Source: Pseudomonadota bacterium
Lineage (GTDB): Bacteria > Pseudomonadota > Gammaproteobacteria > Burkholderiales > Gallionellaceae
Assembly: GCA_021783995.1 (NCBI GenBank)
Contig: JAJXTH010000010.1
Span: 1-64,000 of the forward strand
Direction of reading: 5' to 3'
DNA length: 64,000 nt
This document shows positions 1 through 9,254 of this stretch, piece by piece. Both the position numbers and the translations under genes were made by a program. The notes beneath the pieces were generated by a model. That model was not told the origin of the DNA, ran no database searches, and was given only the letters and a program-made list of their open reading frames with translations. Position 1 is the first letter of the stretch, and every line of letters starts with the position of its first letter.

Positions 1-1194
1 GCGATCTTCTGCGTCATCGGTGTGCTCTGGGTGATCTACGGCTACAGCGCCGCGTTCACTGCGGGCCACGATGGCAACGTGCTTTCTCCGTTCATCGGCT
101 CGCTGGACAAGCTGTTCATGGCAGGTGACGATCCGACGACAGCCGTTGCGGCCACGTTCAGCAAAGGCCAGTACATCCCTGACTACGTGTACGCGATGTT
201 CCAGCTGACCTTTGCCGCGATCACGGTTGCCTTGATCTCGGGCGGCTTTGCTGAACGCTTCAAGTTTTCCGCGATGATCATATTCAGCGTCCTGTGGTTC
301 ACCTTCGCTTATCTGCCCATCGCACACATGGTCTGGTACTGGGATGGCCCCGATGCCTACACGACCGCCAAGGGCGCTGCAGATCTTGCAAACAGCCATG
401 CCGGGTTCATCTTCCAGAAAGGCGCGCTTGATTTCGCCGGTGGCACGGTGGTTCACATCAACTCCGGCATCGCAGCGCTGGTTGCCGCACTGATGCTGGG
501 GCCTCGCAAGGGTTACGGCAAGATCGCGATGGCGCCTCACAGCCTGATGATGACGGCGATCGGCACAGGCATGCTGTGGATGGGCTGGTTCGGTTTCAAT
601 GCGGGTTCCGCACTGGAAGCAACCGGTGCTGCAGGCCTTGCCTTCTTCAACACGCTGTTTGGGCCTGCAGTCGCTGGTGCGGTGTGGATGCTGCTCGAAT
701 GGATCGTCAAAGGCAAGCCCAGCCTCCTGGGTGTGTGTTCAGGCATCGTCGCAGGTCTGGTTGCGATTACCCCAGCTGCAGGATATGTCGGTGCAGTCGG
801 CGCGATGGTCATCTGCGCCGTAGTGCCAGTCGTGTGCTTCTTCGCAGTCACCAAGCTCAAGCACATGCTGGGATATGACGACTCCCTCGACACCTTCGGC
901 GTGCACTGCGTGGGCGGCATCATCGGCTCCATAGGCACCGGGATATTCGTCAATCCGAAGCTCGGCGGGACAGGTGTATGGGACTATGTGGCAAACAAGG
1001 TGGGTGATTTCGATGCGACAACACAGATCATCTCTCAGCTCTGGGACGTCGGCATCACTCTGGCCTGGTCTGCATTCGTGGCCTTCGTGATCCTGTTCAT
1101 CCTGAAGAAGACCATCGGCATCCGCGCAAGCGACGAGGCGCAGGAAGAAGGTCTCGACCTAGCTGACCATGGCGAAAAGGCCTACGACCTCTAA
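1..1194 (+). CDS. amtB: Ammonium transporter (Amt family), 5' end truncated by window edge
   Basis: Multi-TM protein with Amt motifs (AGGTVVHINSGIAALVAAL, DDSLDTFGVHCVGGIIGSIGTGIF); reading frame open to window start. Confidence 0.93.
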   Translation, partial: AIFCVIGVLWVIYGYSAAFTAGHDGNVLSPFIGSLDKLFMAGDDPTTAVAATFSKGQYIPDYVYAMFQLTFAAITVALISGGFAERFKFSAMIIFSVLWFTFAYLPIAHMVWYWDGPDAYTTAKGAADLANSHAGFIFQKGALDFAGGTVVHINSGIAALVAALMLGPRKGYGKIAMAPHSLMMTAIGTGMLWMGWFGFNAGSALEATGAAGLAFFNTLFGPAVAGAVWMLLEWIVKGKPSLLGVCSGIVAGLVAITPAAGYVGAVGAMVICAVVPVVCFFAVTKLKHMLGYDDSLDTFGVHCVGGIIGSIGTGIFVNPKLGGTGVWDYVANKVGDFDATTQIISQLWDVGITLAWSAFVAFVILFILKKTIGIRASDEAQEEGLDLADHGEKAYDL

Positions 1195-1230
1195 ACGAGA
1201 CTCCTCTGGAACCTGCCTGGTTCCATTTAC

Positions 1231-1257
1231 AGGGCACCGCAAGGTGCCCTTTTTTTA
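1231..1257 (+). terminator. Rho-independent terminator after amt
   Basis: GGGCACC-GCAA-GGTGCCC hairpin followed by T7. Confidence 0.9.
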
Positions 1258-1321
1258 TCCGCCATTCAGAAAAATTCCACGCTGTTCAACTGCGCCAGAC
1301 ATTAATTTGCCGCATCGTGGC

Positions 1322-1348
1322 TAAAGAATTCGCTAAAATTGCCGCTAA
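1322..1348 (+). promoter_or_regulatory. Candidate sigma-28 (FliA) promoter of the MCP gene
   Basis: TAAAGAAT-N11-GCCGCTAA, close to TAAAGTTT-N11-GCCGATAA, ending 30 bp before the MCP start codon. Confidence 0.72.
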
Positions 1349-1378
1349 ATCTAAAACCCACTGACGGAAAGGTCAACC

Positions 1379-2992
1379 ATGACGACTGCATTCAGCTCCA
1401 GTATCGCCACCAAGGTCCAGTGGTTCGTTCAATCCGTCCTGCTTCTGATCAGCATTGCCGTTGCCCTCTCGTTCTACGCGATAGAGCGGAAGAACATACA
1501 TCAGGCAGAGAGAGACAAGATAGAATCGCTCGCCGACGGCGTCATCAACGGCGCAAACATGCTGATGTTAAACGGCATCATCAGCGACCCCGAACAGCGC
1601 AAGCTCTTCATCAAGAAGATGGGCTCCAGCGAAAACGTCAAATCCCTGAGGCTGATACGCAACAAACTGGTACAAAAGCAGTTCGGCCAGGGCCTTCCTG
1701 AAGAGCAGCCCGCGGACGAGGATGAAATCCGCGCGCTGGAGGACGGCAAACCCTTCTTCAGACAGCAGGACAACATCTATCATGGCATCGTCCCGTATAC
1801 CGAGAGCAAAAACTTCAGGGGGACCAACTGTCTGATGTGCCACGAAGTGCCCGAGGGTTATCACAACGGCGCCTCCGTCGTCGATCTCGACGTTACGGCC
1901 GACAACGAGAAATTGAAGAAGCTCGCCTGGATGTCCGTCGCCGTGATCGTCTCATCTCAGATCCTGCTTTCATTGCTGATCAACTTCATATTGCGCAGAT
2001 TCGTCTCGAATCCGACCAAGCGCATGCAGGCGGCCATCGCCGAGATCAGCAGCACGGGCGACTTCACTCGCCGCGTCGAAGCGAAGGGCAACGACGAAAT
2101 CAGCCAGACCGCGCGCTCGGTCAATTCCCTGATGGAGAGCCTGCAAGCAGCCTTTCGCCAGGTGCACGAGGGAATCAGGACGGTGGCGGATTCTGCGCAT
2201 TCCCTTTCAGCTTCATCGCACCAGGTTGCAATGAGTTCCAGCAGCCAGAGCGATGCAGCATCTGCGATGGCAGCGACGGTGGAACAGGTCACTGTCAGCA
2301 TCGCGCATGTGTCGGAAGGTGCGCAGGAGGCTCTTAAAATATCGAAAGAGTCAAGCGATCGATCGGAGCATGGCGGAAAGGTCATCCAGAAGGCCGCAGA
2401 AGAGATGATGAAGATTGCAGACACCGTGCGCCAGACCTCCACTTCCATAGAGAATCTGGGGGTGCAATCGAACCAGATATCCATCATTGTGAATGTGATC
2501 AAGGAAATTGCCGATCAGACCAACCTGCTGGCATTGAATGCCGCCATCGAAGCCGCACGCGCGGGAGAACAGGGCAGGGGATTTGCCGTAGTGGCTGACG
2601 AAGTGCGCAAACTCGCCGAGCGCACCGCCAAATCCACCCAGGAAATCACGGGCATGATCTCTCTCATGCAGGATTCTTCGCGCATCGCCGTGACCGAGAT
2701 GGCTGCAATGGTCGATCAGGTCGATTCCGGCGTTGCCTTGGCCAAACAGGCAGGAGACGCAATCATCCAGATCAGGATGGAGTCTAACGACGTCACCAGT
2801 ACCGTGGGTGACATTTCGGCAGCGCTGACTGAACAAAGCAAGGCCAGTCATGACATCGCAGTCCAGATAGAAAAAGTATCACAGATGACCGAAATGAACA
2901 GCGCGGCTGCAGAGAAAACCGCAACTGCCGCAGCCGGCCTCGAAGCATTGGCCGAAGAAATGCAGGCTGCGGTGAACCGGTTCAAGGTATGA
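1379..2992 (+). CDS. Methyl-accepting chemotaxis protein with periplasmic c-type heme motif
   Basis: N-terminal TM, periplasmic region with NCLMCH (CxxCH), second TM, HAMP, MCP signalling hairpin ([40 protein letters not shown]). Confidence 0.93.
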   Translation: MTTAFSSSIATKVQWFVQSVLLLISIAVALSFYAIERKNIHQAERDKIESLADGVINGANMLMLNGIISDPEQRKLFIKKMGSSENVKSLRLIRNKLVQKQFGQGLPEEQPADEDEIRALEDGKPFFRQQDNIYHGIVPYTESKNFRGTNCLMCHEVPEGYHNGASVVDLDVTADNEKLKKLAWMSVAVIVSSQILLSLLINFILRRFVSNPTKRMQAAIAEISSTGDFTRRVEAKGNDEISQTARSVNSLMESLQAAFRQVHEGIRTVADSAHSLSASSHQVAMSSSSQSDAASAMAATVEQVTVSIAHVSEGAQEALKISKESSDRSEHGGKVIQKAAEEMMKIADTVRQTSTSIENLGVQSNQISIIVNVIKEIADQTNLLALNAAIEAARAGEQGRGFAVVADEVRKLAERTAKSTQEITGMISLMQDSSRIAVTEMAAMVDQVDSGVALAKQAGDAIIQIRMESNDVTSTVGDISAALTEQSKASHDIAVQIEKVSQMTEMNSAAAEKTATAAAGLEALAEEMQAAVNRFKV

Positions 2993-3198
2993 TCACTCAT
3001 CATTCTGCAGCAATCGCTGCGGGATACGCTTCACCCGAAGAATTGCTTCGCGAACAGCCGCATGGGACTCCGCCTTCCGAGGGGTAGTAAAGAATACCGA
3101 AAGTTAGTATGCTTCATTCAAGTGCCATGCTGGCAGCATGAACAGTGGCAGATTTGAAAAACCTCAGTTTGCAGACTCTATCGTGGAAGAGGAGCATC

Positions 3199-3645
3199 AT
3201 GTACAAGCACATACTGGTAGCGGCAGACGGCAGTGCCACGTCAGACAAGGCACTCAACGAGGCCATCAACCTTGCCAAGGATCAGCATGCAAGTCTCAAG
3301 ATCGTATATACCATCGATGACGCCAGCATATTCACCGCTGCCGATGTCCCTGATGCCGTCGGCATAGAGCAATCCTGGATAGAAGCCGGGCACAAGATAC
3401 TGGACACTGCGAAGCAGAAGGCTGACGCGGCGGGTGTAGAGGTTGAGACAAAACTGCTGCAAACCGACATCATGGGCGAAAAGATAGCGGACGCCATCGT
3501 GAACGAGGCAAAGTCATGGCCAGCCGACCTTCTTGTGGCAGGCACCCACGGACGTCGCGGTCTGGCCCATCTGCTGATGGGCAGCGTGGCAGAGGGCATC
3601 GTTCGTGTAAGCCCGGTGCCGCTGCTTCTGATCCGAAGAAGCTAG
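3199..3645 (+). CDS. Universal stress protein (UspA family)
   Basis: MYKHILVAADGS start and C-terminal GTHGRRGLAHLLMGSVAEGIVR nucleotide-binding motif. Confidence 0.93.
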   Translation: MYKHILVAADGSATSDKALNEAINLAKDQHASLKIVYTIDDASIFTAADVPDAVGIEQSWIEAGHKILDTAKQKADAAGVEVETKLLQTDIMGEKIADAIVNEAKSWPADLLVAGTHGRRGLAHLLMGSVAEGIVRVSPVPLLLIRRS

Positions 3646-3646
3646 C

Positions 3647-4591
3647 TCAGCTGCTTCCGAACCAGAACGAGCTCCCCTTCATCAGAAATTCGACGTAAGG
3701 CATGTAGTGCGAGCCATCGCAGGAAAAGGTCAGACTGATCGTGCCGTTATATATGTTGATCGAGGCTGTGCGCAGATAGAAAGTGGGGTCTGACATGCGC
3801 AGGGATCTCATCGTGGCCAGTATCTTTTTAATCTCGTCTTTGGGTATCTCGGCATCCGAAGGATAAGGACGGCGCGGAAATATCAGACAGATGTCCGGGT
3901 CGGTCAACGCTTCCTGCTCAAGCAGACGATAGCGGTATGGATCATCGTTCGTCCAGATCGTCACACGGCTGCTTGAAAAGTGCAGCATGCACTGGAAAAC
4001 GCCGCGCTCGGTCAGCAATTCTTCCAGTATCGGCAGGGTCAGATCGAAGTTCCTGTCCATCGCGCTTTCGACGCGAGACTGCATAAACACCGTGTTCCTG
4101 ATTGCCTGATCACCCTTTAGCTGCCGCCAGTAACCGGGTTCATCATACAGCCCCGATGTCACGGGCAGATTGCGCAAATCAAAATCCGCGCCCAGATAAC
4201 CTACCGTTTTTACCTCGTCACGCACGACCTGCAAGGCAGTCAGGGAAGGCCGGTTATCGCGCAGGCTGATATAGGCATCAGACAACAGAAAGCCCCACGG
4301 CGGCATTGCCTCTTTCATGTATGGCCTTTGCGACCGGTCCCGCCCGAAATGCGTCAGGTTGCATCCGTCGCGACCGATGTTGTCGCTGATCTGGATGCCC
4401 GCATGATCGATGCAGTACAGAAAGTCGCAATGAGGAATATTCGCATACGCGCTTCGCATCGCCTGATTGAGCCTCTCGCGATTTCCCCATGAATGCAGAC
4501 ACTGCTCTGCCAGCATGGCCATGGGCTCATGCAGCATTCTGGCGAGTTGCTCGCGTTGCAGATAGATGCTTTCTTTCCAGGATTTTTCCAT
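3647..4591 (-). CDS. PDC/Cache-type sensor domain protein without obvious TM or output domain
   Basis: Cache-like motif GRDRSQRPYMKEAMPPWGFLLSDAYISLRDNRPSLTALQVVRDE; no signal peptide apparent; ORF could start up to 4627. Confidence 0.6.
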   Translation of the reverse strand: MEKSWKESIYLQREQLARMLHEPMAMLAEQCLHSWGNRERLNQAMRSAYANIPHCDFLYCIDHAGIQISDNIGRDGCNLTHFGRDRSQRPYMKEAMPPWGFLLSDAYISLRDNRPSLTALQVVRDEVKTVGYLGADFDLRNLPVTSGLYDEPGYWRQLKGDQAIRNTVFMQSRVESAMDRNFDLTLPILEELLTERGVFQCMLHFSSSRVTIWTNDDPYRYRLLEQEALTDPDICLIFPRRPYPSDAEIPKDEIKKILATMRSLRMSDPTFYLRTASINIYNGTISLTFSCDGSHYMPYVEFLMKGSSFWFGSS

Positions 4592-4652
4592 GCATTTCAT
4601 GACAATGCAAAAGCAGAAAAGTTGCACCGGCGCCTGTCATATCGCTGTCACA

Positions 4653-4676
4653 ACAGCGCATTATTGTATGCGCTGT
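4653..4676. repeat. Inverted repeat in divergent intergenic region
   Basis: ACAGCGCAT-TATTGT-ATGCGCTGT, 9-bp perfect arms. Confidence 0.7.
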
Positions 4677-4700
4677 ACCAATCCTACAAAGATAAACGCC

Positions 4701-6533
4701 ATGCCCGCAAACTCGAAGCATTCCACGAACACATCGGATGCGCCGAGCAATATCGTCCTGATCCCAGCACTCGCTACAGCTCCGCTCCAGGAGATCATCA
4801 GGGAGCGCAGATTGAGCGCACTGTTTCAGCCCATCATCAACATGAAGAACGGAGAGTTTCTAGGATTCGAGGGATTGATACGCGGTCCGGCAGACAGCCC
4901 TTTGCATTCGCCCTTGAATCTCTTTTCAGCAGCCGAGCAGCAGGATCTGTCGCTTGAAGTCGAGATGCTAGCAAGGCAGATCGTGCTGGAATCCTTTGCA
5001 AGACAGAAATTACCCGGCAACCTGTTTCTGAACATCAGCCCTGAGACCCTAAACCATCCCAGCTTCAGGAATGGCAAGACACTGGAATTCATGCGCGAAC
5101 TGGAGATAGACCCGGAACATGTCGTGATTGAAATAACCGAGAATCAGCCCACCTATGATTTCGAAGGCATGAAAAGCGCGCTCCTTCACTACCGCGCGAT
5201 GGGCTTCAAGATCGCCATCGACGATCTGGGCGCCGGATTCTCCAGCCTGCGCCTGTGGTCCGAGCTACGACCGGATTTCATCAAGATAGACATGCATTTT
5301 GTGCAGGGTGTCGATCACGACCCGATCAAATTGCAGTTCCTGCAATCCATACAGCAGATCGCAGAACGCTGCGGCACTTGTGTGATCGCGGAAGGGATAG
5401 AAACAGCGGGCGAGCTGCGCGTGATCAAGGATTTAGGGATCGAAATGGGCCAGGGGTATTTCATCGCCCGCCCGAACCATACTCCTCCATTGCTTGCATC
5501 AAGCGATACGGGCAGCATAATCGGTTCGACCAGCATCGCCATATTTCCGACCGAAGATATGAGCAGGCGCACGCACATGACCGCGCACAAGTTGCTGAGC
5601 TATGTGGAGCCTGCCCAGCCGGAAACTCCCAATGATCAGATACTTGAACGCTTCACTGGCAACACAGCCCTGCGCATCATACCGGTGGTGAAAGGCGGAA
5701 TGCCGAAAGGACTCATCAGTCGCTACCAGTTTCTCGACTGTTTTGCAAAGCCCTTTCAACGCGAGCTGATGGGCAAGAAGCCCTGCAACAAATTCATGCA
5801 GACAGAACCCCTGCTGGTGGAAAAAAACATGCCCATCGAGGAGCTCAGTCATTTCATGTCTGAAGCAGACAGCAGGCATTTTGCAGACGGCTTCATCATC
5901 ACCGACAATGGACGCTATATCGGTGTCGCATCGGGACAGGACCTGCTGCGCGAACTGACACAGATGCAGCTTGAAGCGGCGCGCTATGCCAATCCGCTCA
6001 CCTTGCTGCCAGGAAATGTTCCCATCAATGAGCATATCGAGCGCCTGCTGAAGGCAGACGCACCTTTCATCGCCATCTACTGCGACCTGGACAACTTCAA
6101 GCCATTCAACGACTGCTATGGATACCGCAAGGGCGACGAGATGATACAGCTGACGGGCCGACTGCTTGGCTGGGCATGCGATCACAAGCAGGATTTCATC
6201 GGCCACATCGGCGGAGATGACTTCGTGCTGCTGATGCAAAGCCGGGACTGGAAGATGCGATGCGAACAGGCACTGCGTTCGTTCGAACAGGCGGCATCCC
6301 TGCTGTTCAAGGAAGAACACCTGAATTCGAACGGATATCTTAGTGAATCGCGCGATGGCAGCGTCCAGTTCCACCCTATCACCACGCTTTCCATGGGCGC
6401 AATACAGATATCTCCGGGCCAATTCATGTCGCACCACGAAGTCTCTGCTGCGATGAGCGCCGCAAAAAAGATGTCTAAAAAAATCAACGGAAACAGCCTG
6501 TTCATAGAGCAGCGCACGCACACAAAAAAATGA
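4701..6533 (+). CDS. EAL - CBS-like - GGDEF (GGDDF) c-di-GMP signalling protein
   Basis: EGLIRGP, EITENQP, DDLGAGFSSL, AEGIET (EAL); central CBS-like region; IGGDDFVLL (degenerate GGDEF). Start chosen at MPANSKH. Confidence 0.88.
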   Translation: MPANSKHSTNTSDAPSNIVLIPALATAPLQEIIRERRLSALFQPIINMKNGEFLGFEGLIRGPADSPLHSPLNLFSAAEQQDLSLEVEMLARQIVLESFARQKLPGNLFLNISPETLNHPSFRNGKTLEFMRELEIDPEHVVIEITENQPTYDFEGMKSALLHYRAMGFKIAIDDLGAGFSSLRLWSELRPDFIKIDMHFVQGVDHDPIKLQFLQSIQQIAERCGTCVIAEGIETAGELRVIKDLGIEMGQGYFIARPNHTPPLLASSDTGSIIGSTSIAIFPTEDMSRRTHMTAHKLLSYVEPAQPETPNDQILERFTGNTALRIIPVVKGGMPKGLISRYQFLDCFAKPFQRELMGKKPCNKFMQTEPLLVEKNMPIEELSHFMSEADSRHFADGFIITDNGRYIGVASGQDLLRELTQMQLEAARYANPLTLLPGNVPINEHIERLLKADAPFIAIYCDLDNFKPFNDCYGYRKGDEMIQLTGRLLGWACDHKQDFIGHIGGDDFVLLMQSRDWKMRCEQALRSFEQAASLLFKEEHLNSNGYLSESRDGSVQFHPITTLSMGAIQISPGQFMSHHEVSAAMSAAKKMSKKINGNSLFIEQRTHTKK

Positions 6534-7270
6534 TGCATATCATCGGCGCATTCCGCGCAACCCGATTGTTTTTCCACCTGCTATACGGCTTTGCGCTTGC
6601 ATCGATCTTTCCCCGACTGAATCAGCGCTTGCGCCGCCAGATACTGCAGCGCTGGTCCTGCCAACTGCTTTGCATACTGAATGTAAAACTGATTTCCGAA
6701 TCGATTAACCCATTCGAGCAGGGCATCATCGTGACCAACCATGTCTCCTGGCTTGATGTTTTCGTTCTCAACACCGTGATGCCGATGCGTTTCGTCGCCA
6801 AATCCGAAGTTCAGCAGTGGCCGCTGTTCGGTTGGCTGTGCGAGCAAGCTCAAACGCTGTTCATCGAACGCGGGCGTGCACGCGATGCCGCTCGCATCAA
6901 CAAACAGCTTGTCAGACTGCTGCAGGAAGGAGAATCTCTGGTCGTATTTCCTGAAGGCACCACGACCGACGGAAGGAAAGTGGGGGCATTTCACGCATCG
7001 CTATTGCAGCCAGCAATCGATGCGCAGACACCGGTGCACCCCGTTGCGATACGCTATCAGGATGCTCATGGCAGGCTCAGTTCCGCCGCAGCCTATATCG
7101 ACGAGATATCCTTCATCTCCTCGCTCTGGAACATCCTGAGCTGCAAGAGTCTGCATGTACGCCTCATTGCAACCACATCGATACACGCTGCGGACAGCGA
7201 CAGGCGCAGCGTAGCAAATCAGGCCAGAGAACAGATTCACGCTGCACTGCTGTGCATGTCCGGTCCCTGA
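6530..7270 (+). CDS. 1-acyl-sn-glycerol-3-phosphate acyltransferase (PlsC-like)
   Basis: NHVSWLD (NHxxxxD) and FPEGTTTDG acyltransferase motifs; ATGA overlap with upstream gene. Confidence 0.9.
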   Translation: MMHIIGAFRATRLFFHLLYGFALASIFPRLNQRLRRQILQRWSCQLLCILNVKLISESINPFEQGIIVTNHVSWLDVFVLNTVMPMRFVAKSEVQQWPLFGWLCEQAQTLFIERGRARDAARINKQLVRLLQEGESLVVFPEGTTTDGRKVGAFHASLLQPAIDAQTPVHPVAIRYQDAHGRLSSAAAYIDEISFISSLWNILSCKSLHVRLIATTSIHAADSDRRSVANQAREQIHAALLCMSGP

Positions 7271-7310
7271 GACTCGAGCAGCGCATTTATGCGATACCGC
7301 CCAAAGGGTT

Positions 7311-7350
7311 AAATATTGCAATATGATTATATAATCATCTTGCAAAATTT
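7311..7350. repeat. 40-bp near-perfect palindrome in the leader/promoter of the YeiH-like gene
   Basis: AAATATTGCAATATGATTAT|ATAATCATCTTGCAAAATTT, 18 of 20 symmetric pairs. Confidence 0.9.
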
Positions 7351-7486
7351 GATTCATCCGCTTATCCTCGCGAAAATCCATGTTTCAGCGTGTCTCCAGT
7401 CCATCGGAGCGCATTCTGCTTGCCAGAAATATCCATGCTGACCGGGATTTTTTGCTCGGGGACTACAATTTTAATTAAGGAAGACA

Positions 7487-8509
7487 ATGTTATTTTCATC
7501 AGCAAGAATTCACGACACGATGAACGGCATCCTGCTCTCGCTGCTGTTCGCACTTTCTGCGATGTATCTGGGATCCATGTCATGGATGGCTGCGACCGGC
7601 CTTTCCCCGCTCATCCTCGCCATTTTCATGGGCATGATCTATGCAAACACGCTCCGCTCGAAGCTGCCCGCAGAATGGGTGCCAGGTGTGCAATTCACCG
7701 CCAAGAACATATTGCGCCTGTCCATCATCCTCTACGGATTCAGGCTGACCTTTCACGAGATCGCAGGACTTGGCTGGCAGGTTCTTGTGCTTGACCTGGT
7801 CGTCATCACTTCAACCATAGGCCTGGCCTGGCTCGTCGGCACAAAAGTGCTGGGCATGGACAGAGACTCAAGCCTTCTGGTCGGCAGCGGCTCCGGCATC
7901 TGCGGCGCTGCGGCAGTCCTGGCAACCGAAGGCACGCTGCAAAGCGAACCATACAAGACCGCATCTGCAGTGGCGACCGTGGTGATATTCGGCACGATCT
8001 CCATGCTGTTGTACCCTTTCGCACAGAATCACGGATGGCTGGGTTTGACCGACAGGCAGTTCGGCATCTGGTCCGGTGCAACAATACATGAAGTTGCGCA
8101 GGTCGTGGCAGCAGGCAATCTGGCCGGTTCCTATGCAGATGCGGTGCTAGTGAAAATGGGCCGCGTGCTGCTGATGGCCCCCGTGCTGCTTTTCATCAGG
8201 TGGCTGCTGCAATATTTCGCCACGCACAGCAAATCCGGCAAGGCCACCAAGGCGCCGACTCCTCCCTGGTTCATCCTGTACTTCATCGCTGTCGTCGCAT
8301 TGAACAGCCTGGACATCATTCCGAAATCCATGGTCAATGTGATCAACCAGGTCGACCAGCTGCTTTTAGTTGCTGCGATGGCAGCACTGGGCATCGAATC
8401 AACTTGGGAAAAGATCACAGCATCCGGACCAAAATCCTTCATGCTCGCCAGCGTGCTTTTCGTATGGCTCAGCATTGGCGGTCTGATTGCAGTAAAGACG
8501 TTCTTCTAA
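7487..8509 (+). CDS. YeiH/UPF0324 family putative sulfate exporter
   Basis: Multi-TM; YeiH-type motifs GSGSGICGAAAVLATE and GATIHEVAQVVAAG. Confidence 0.88.
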   Translation: MLFSSARIHDTMNGILLSLLFALSAMYLGSMSWMAATGLSPLILAIFMGMIYANTLRSKLPAEWVPGVQFTAKNILRLSIILYGFRLTFHEIAGLGWQVLVLDLVVITSTIGLAWLVGTKVLGMDRDSSLLVGSGSGICGAAAVLATEGTLQSEPYKTASAVATVVIFGTISMLLYPFAQNHGWLGLTDRQFGIWSGATIHEVAQVVAAGNLAGSYADAVLVKMGRVLLMAPVLLFIRWLLQYFATHSKSGKATKAPTPPWFILYFIAVVALNSLDIIPKSMVNVINQVDQLLLVAAMAALGIESTWEKITASGPKSFMLASVLFVWLSIGGLIAVKTFF

Positions 8510-8519
8510 ACCTTCCTAT

Positions 8520-8541
8520 CCTTCCCCCACCAGGGGGAAGG
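8520..8541. terminator. Hairpin between convergent genes
   Basis: CCTTCCCCC-ACCA-GGGGGAAGG perfect 9-bp stem; no U-tract. Confidence 0.5.
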
Positions 8542-8542
8542 G

Positions 8543-9244
8543 TCATTCCGGCAGCCTGCTTCTCAGCGCATCGCGGTCAAACCACCAGACATCTCCCACG
8601 ATAGCGTTCACCACCTGGCTCAGCCGTGGCAGAAATACCTCGGGCTTGCGCAAGCCCAGCCTGTCCATCCAGGCATCCAGACCTTTCTGGTCTGCGACTT
8701 CGCTGTGGCGTGCTGCGACTCTTGCAATGAGATCGTTGGCAAGCAAACTCCAGTCGCTGTGCTCATCATCGCTTGCCCTGAGGTCTATCACATAGCGGGC
8801 AGTCACGGCAGCCAGCGCTGCGCCATCGGCGTGATCCGGCGTTTCCGACACCACATGGTCCAGCATCGCATAGGTAAGCTGCGGGGCCACAGGAAAAGTC
8901 ACGGCTAGCCACACACCCATACCCAGCGCAGATATCGATTGCGCCTGTTCTGTCTGGTAGAGCACATTGCAGGCTTCCACCGCATCCTGCCAGGATTCCT
9001 TTTTCATCGCCGCATCGAAGGCTCTGCGCGCGATGTCCCAGGCTTCGCTCTTTCTTTCTAGCCAGATCAGGATTTCGGCGATGTCGAGTTCGATCCTTGC
9101 GCGCGTCAAGGGGTCTGCACCTGAATAGAGCGCAAGCTCGATGTTCTTCTCGCTGAGCTGCTGTTCGAATTTTTGCCTTTCCTCTTCCGTCAGGCTGTTA
9201 TTCATGTCGACCATGGGAACGGGCGGGTCAATTTCATGCGTCAT
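8543..9244 (-). CDS. Hypothetical protein (helical, TPR-like character)
   Basis: 233-aa ORF in the pyr gene string; no recognised family motif. Confidence 0.7.
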   Translation of the reverse strand: MTHEIDPPVPMVDMNNSLTEEERQKFEQQLSEKNIELALYSGADPLTRARIELDIAEILIWLERKSEAWDIARRAFDAAMKKESWQDAVEACNVLYQTEQAQSISALGMGVWLAVTFPVAPQLTYAMLDHVVSETPDHADGAALAAVTARYVIDLRASDDEHSDWSLLANDLIARVAARHSEVADQKGLDAWMDRLGLRKPEVFLPRLSQVVNAIVGDVWWFDRDALRSRLPE

Positions 9245-9254
9245 GGTTCAATCC

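Noticed and set aside
3126-3140. CATGCT-GGC-AGCATG inverted repeat upstream of the usp gene
   Set aside because: Short and without supporting promoter context; could be chance.
5499-6521. 340-aa minus-strand ORF
   Set aside because: Antisense to the EAL/GGDEF gene whose motifs are unambiguous.
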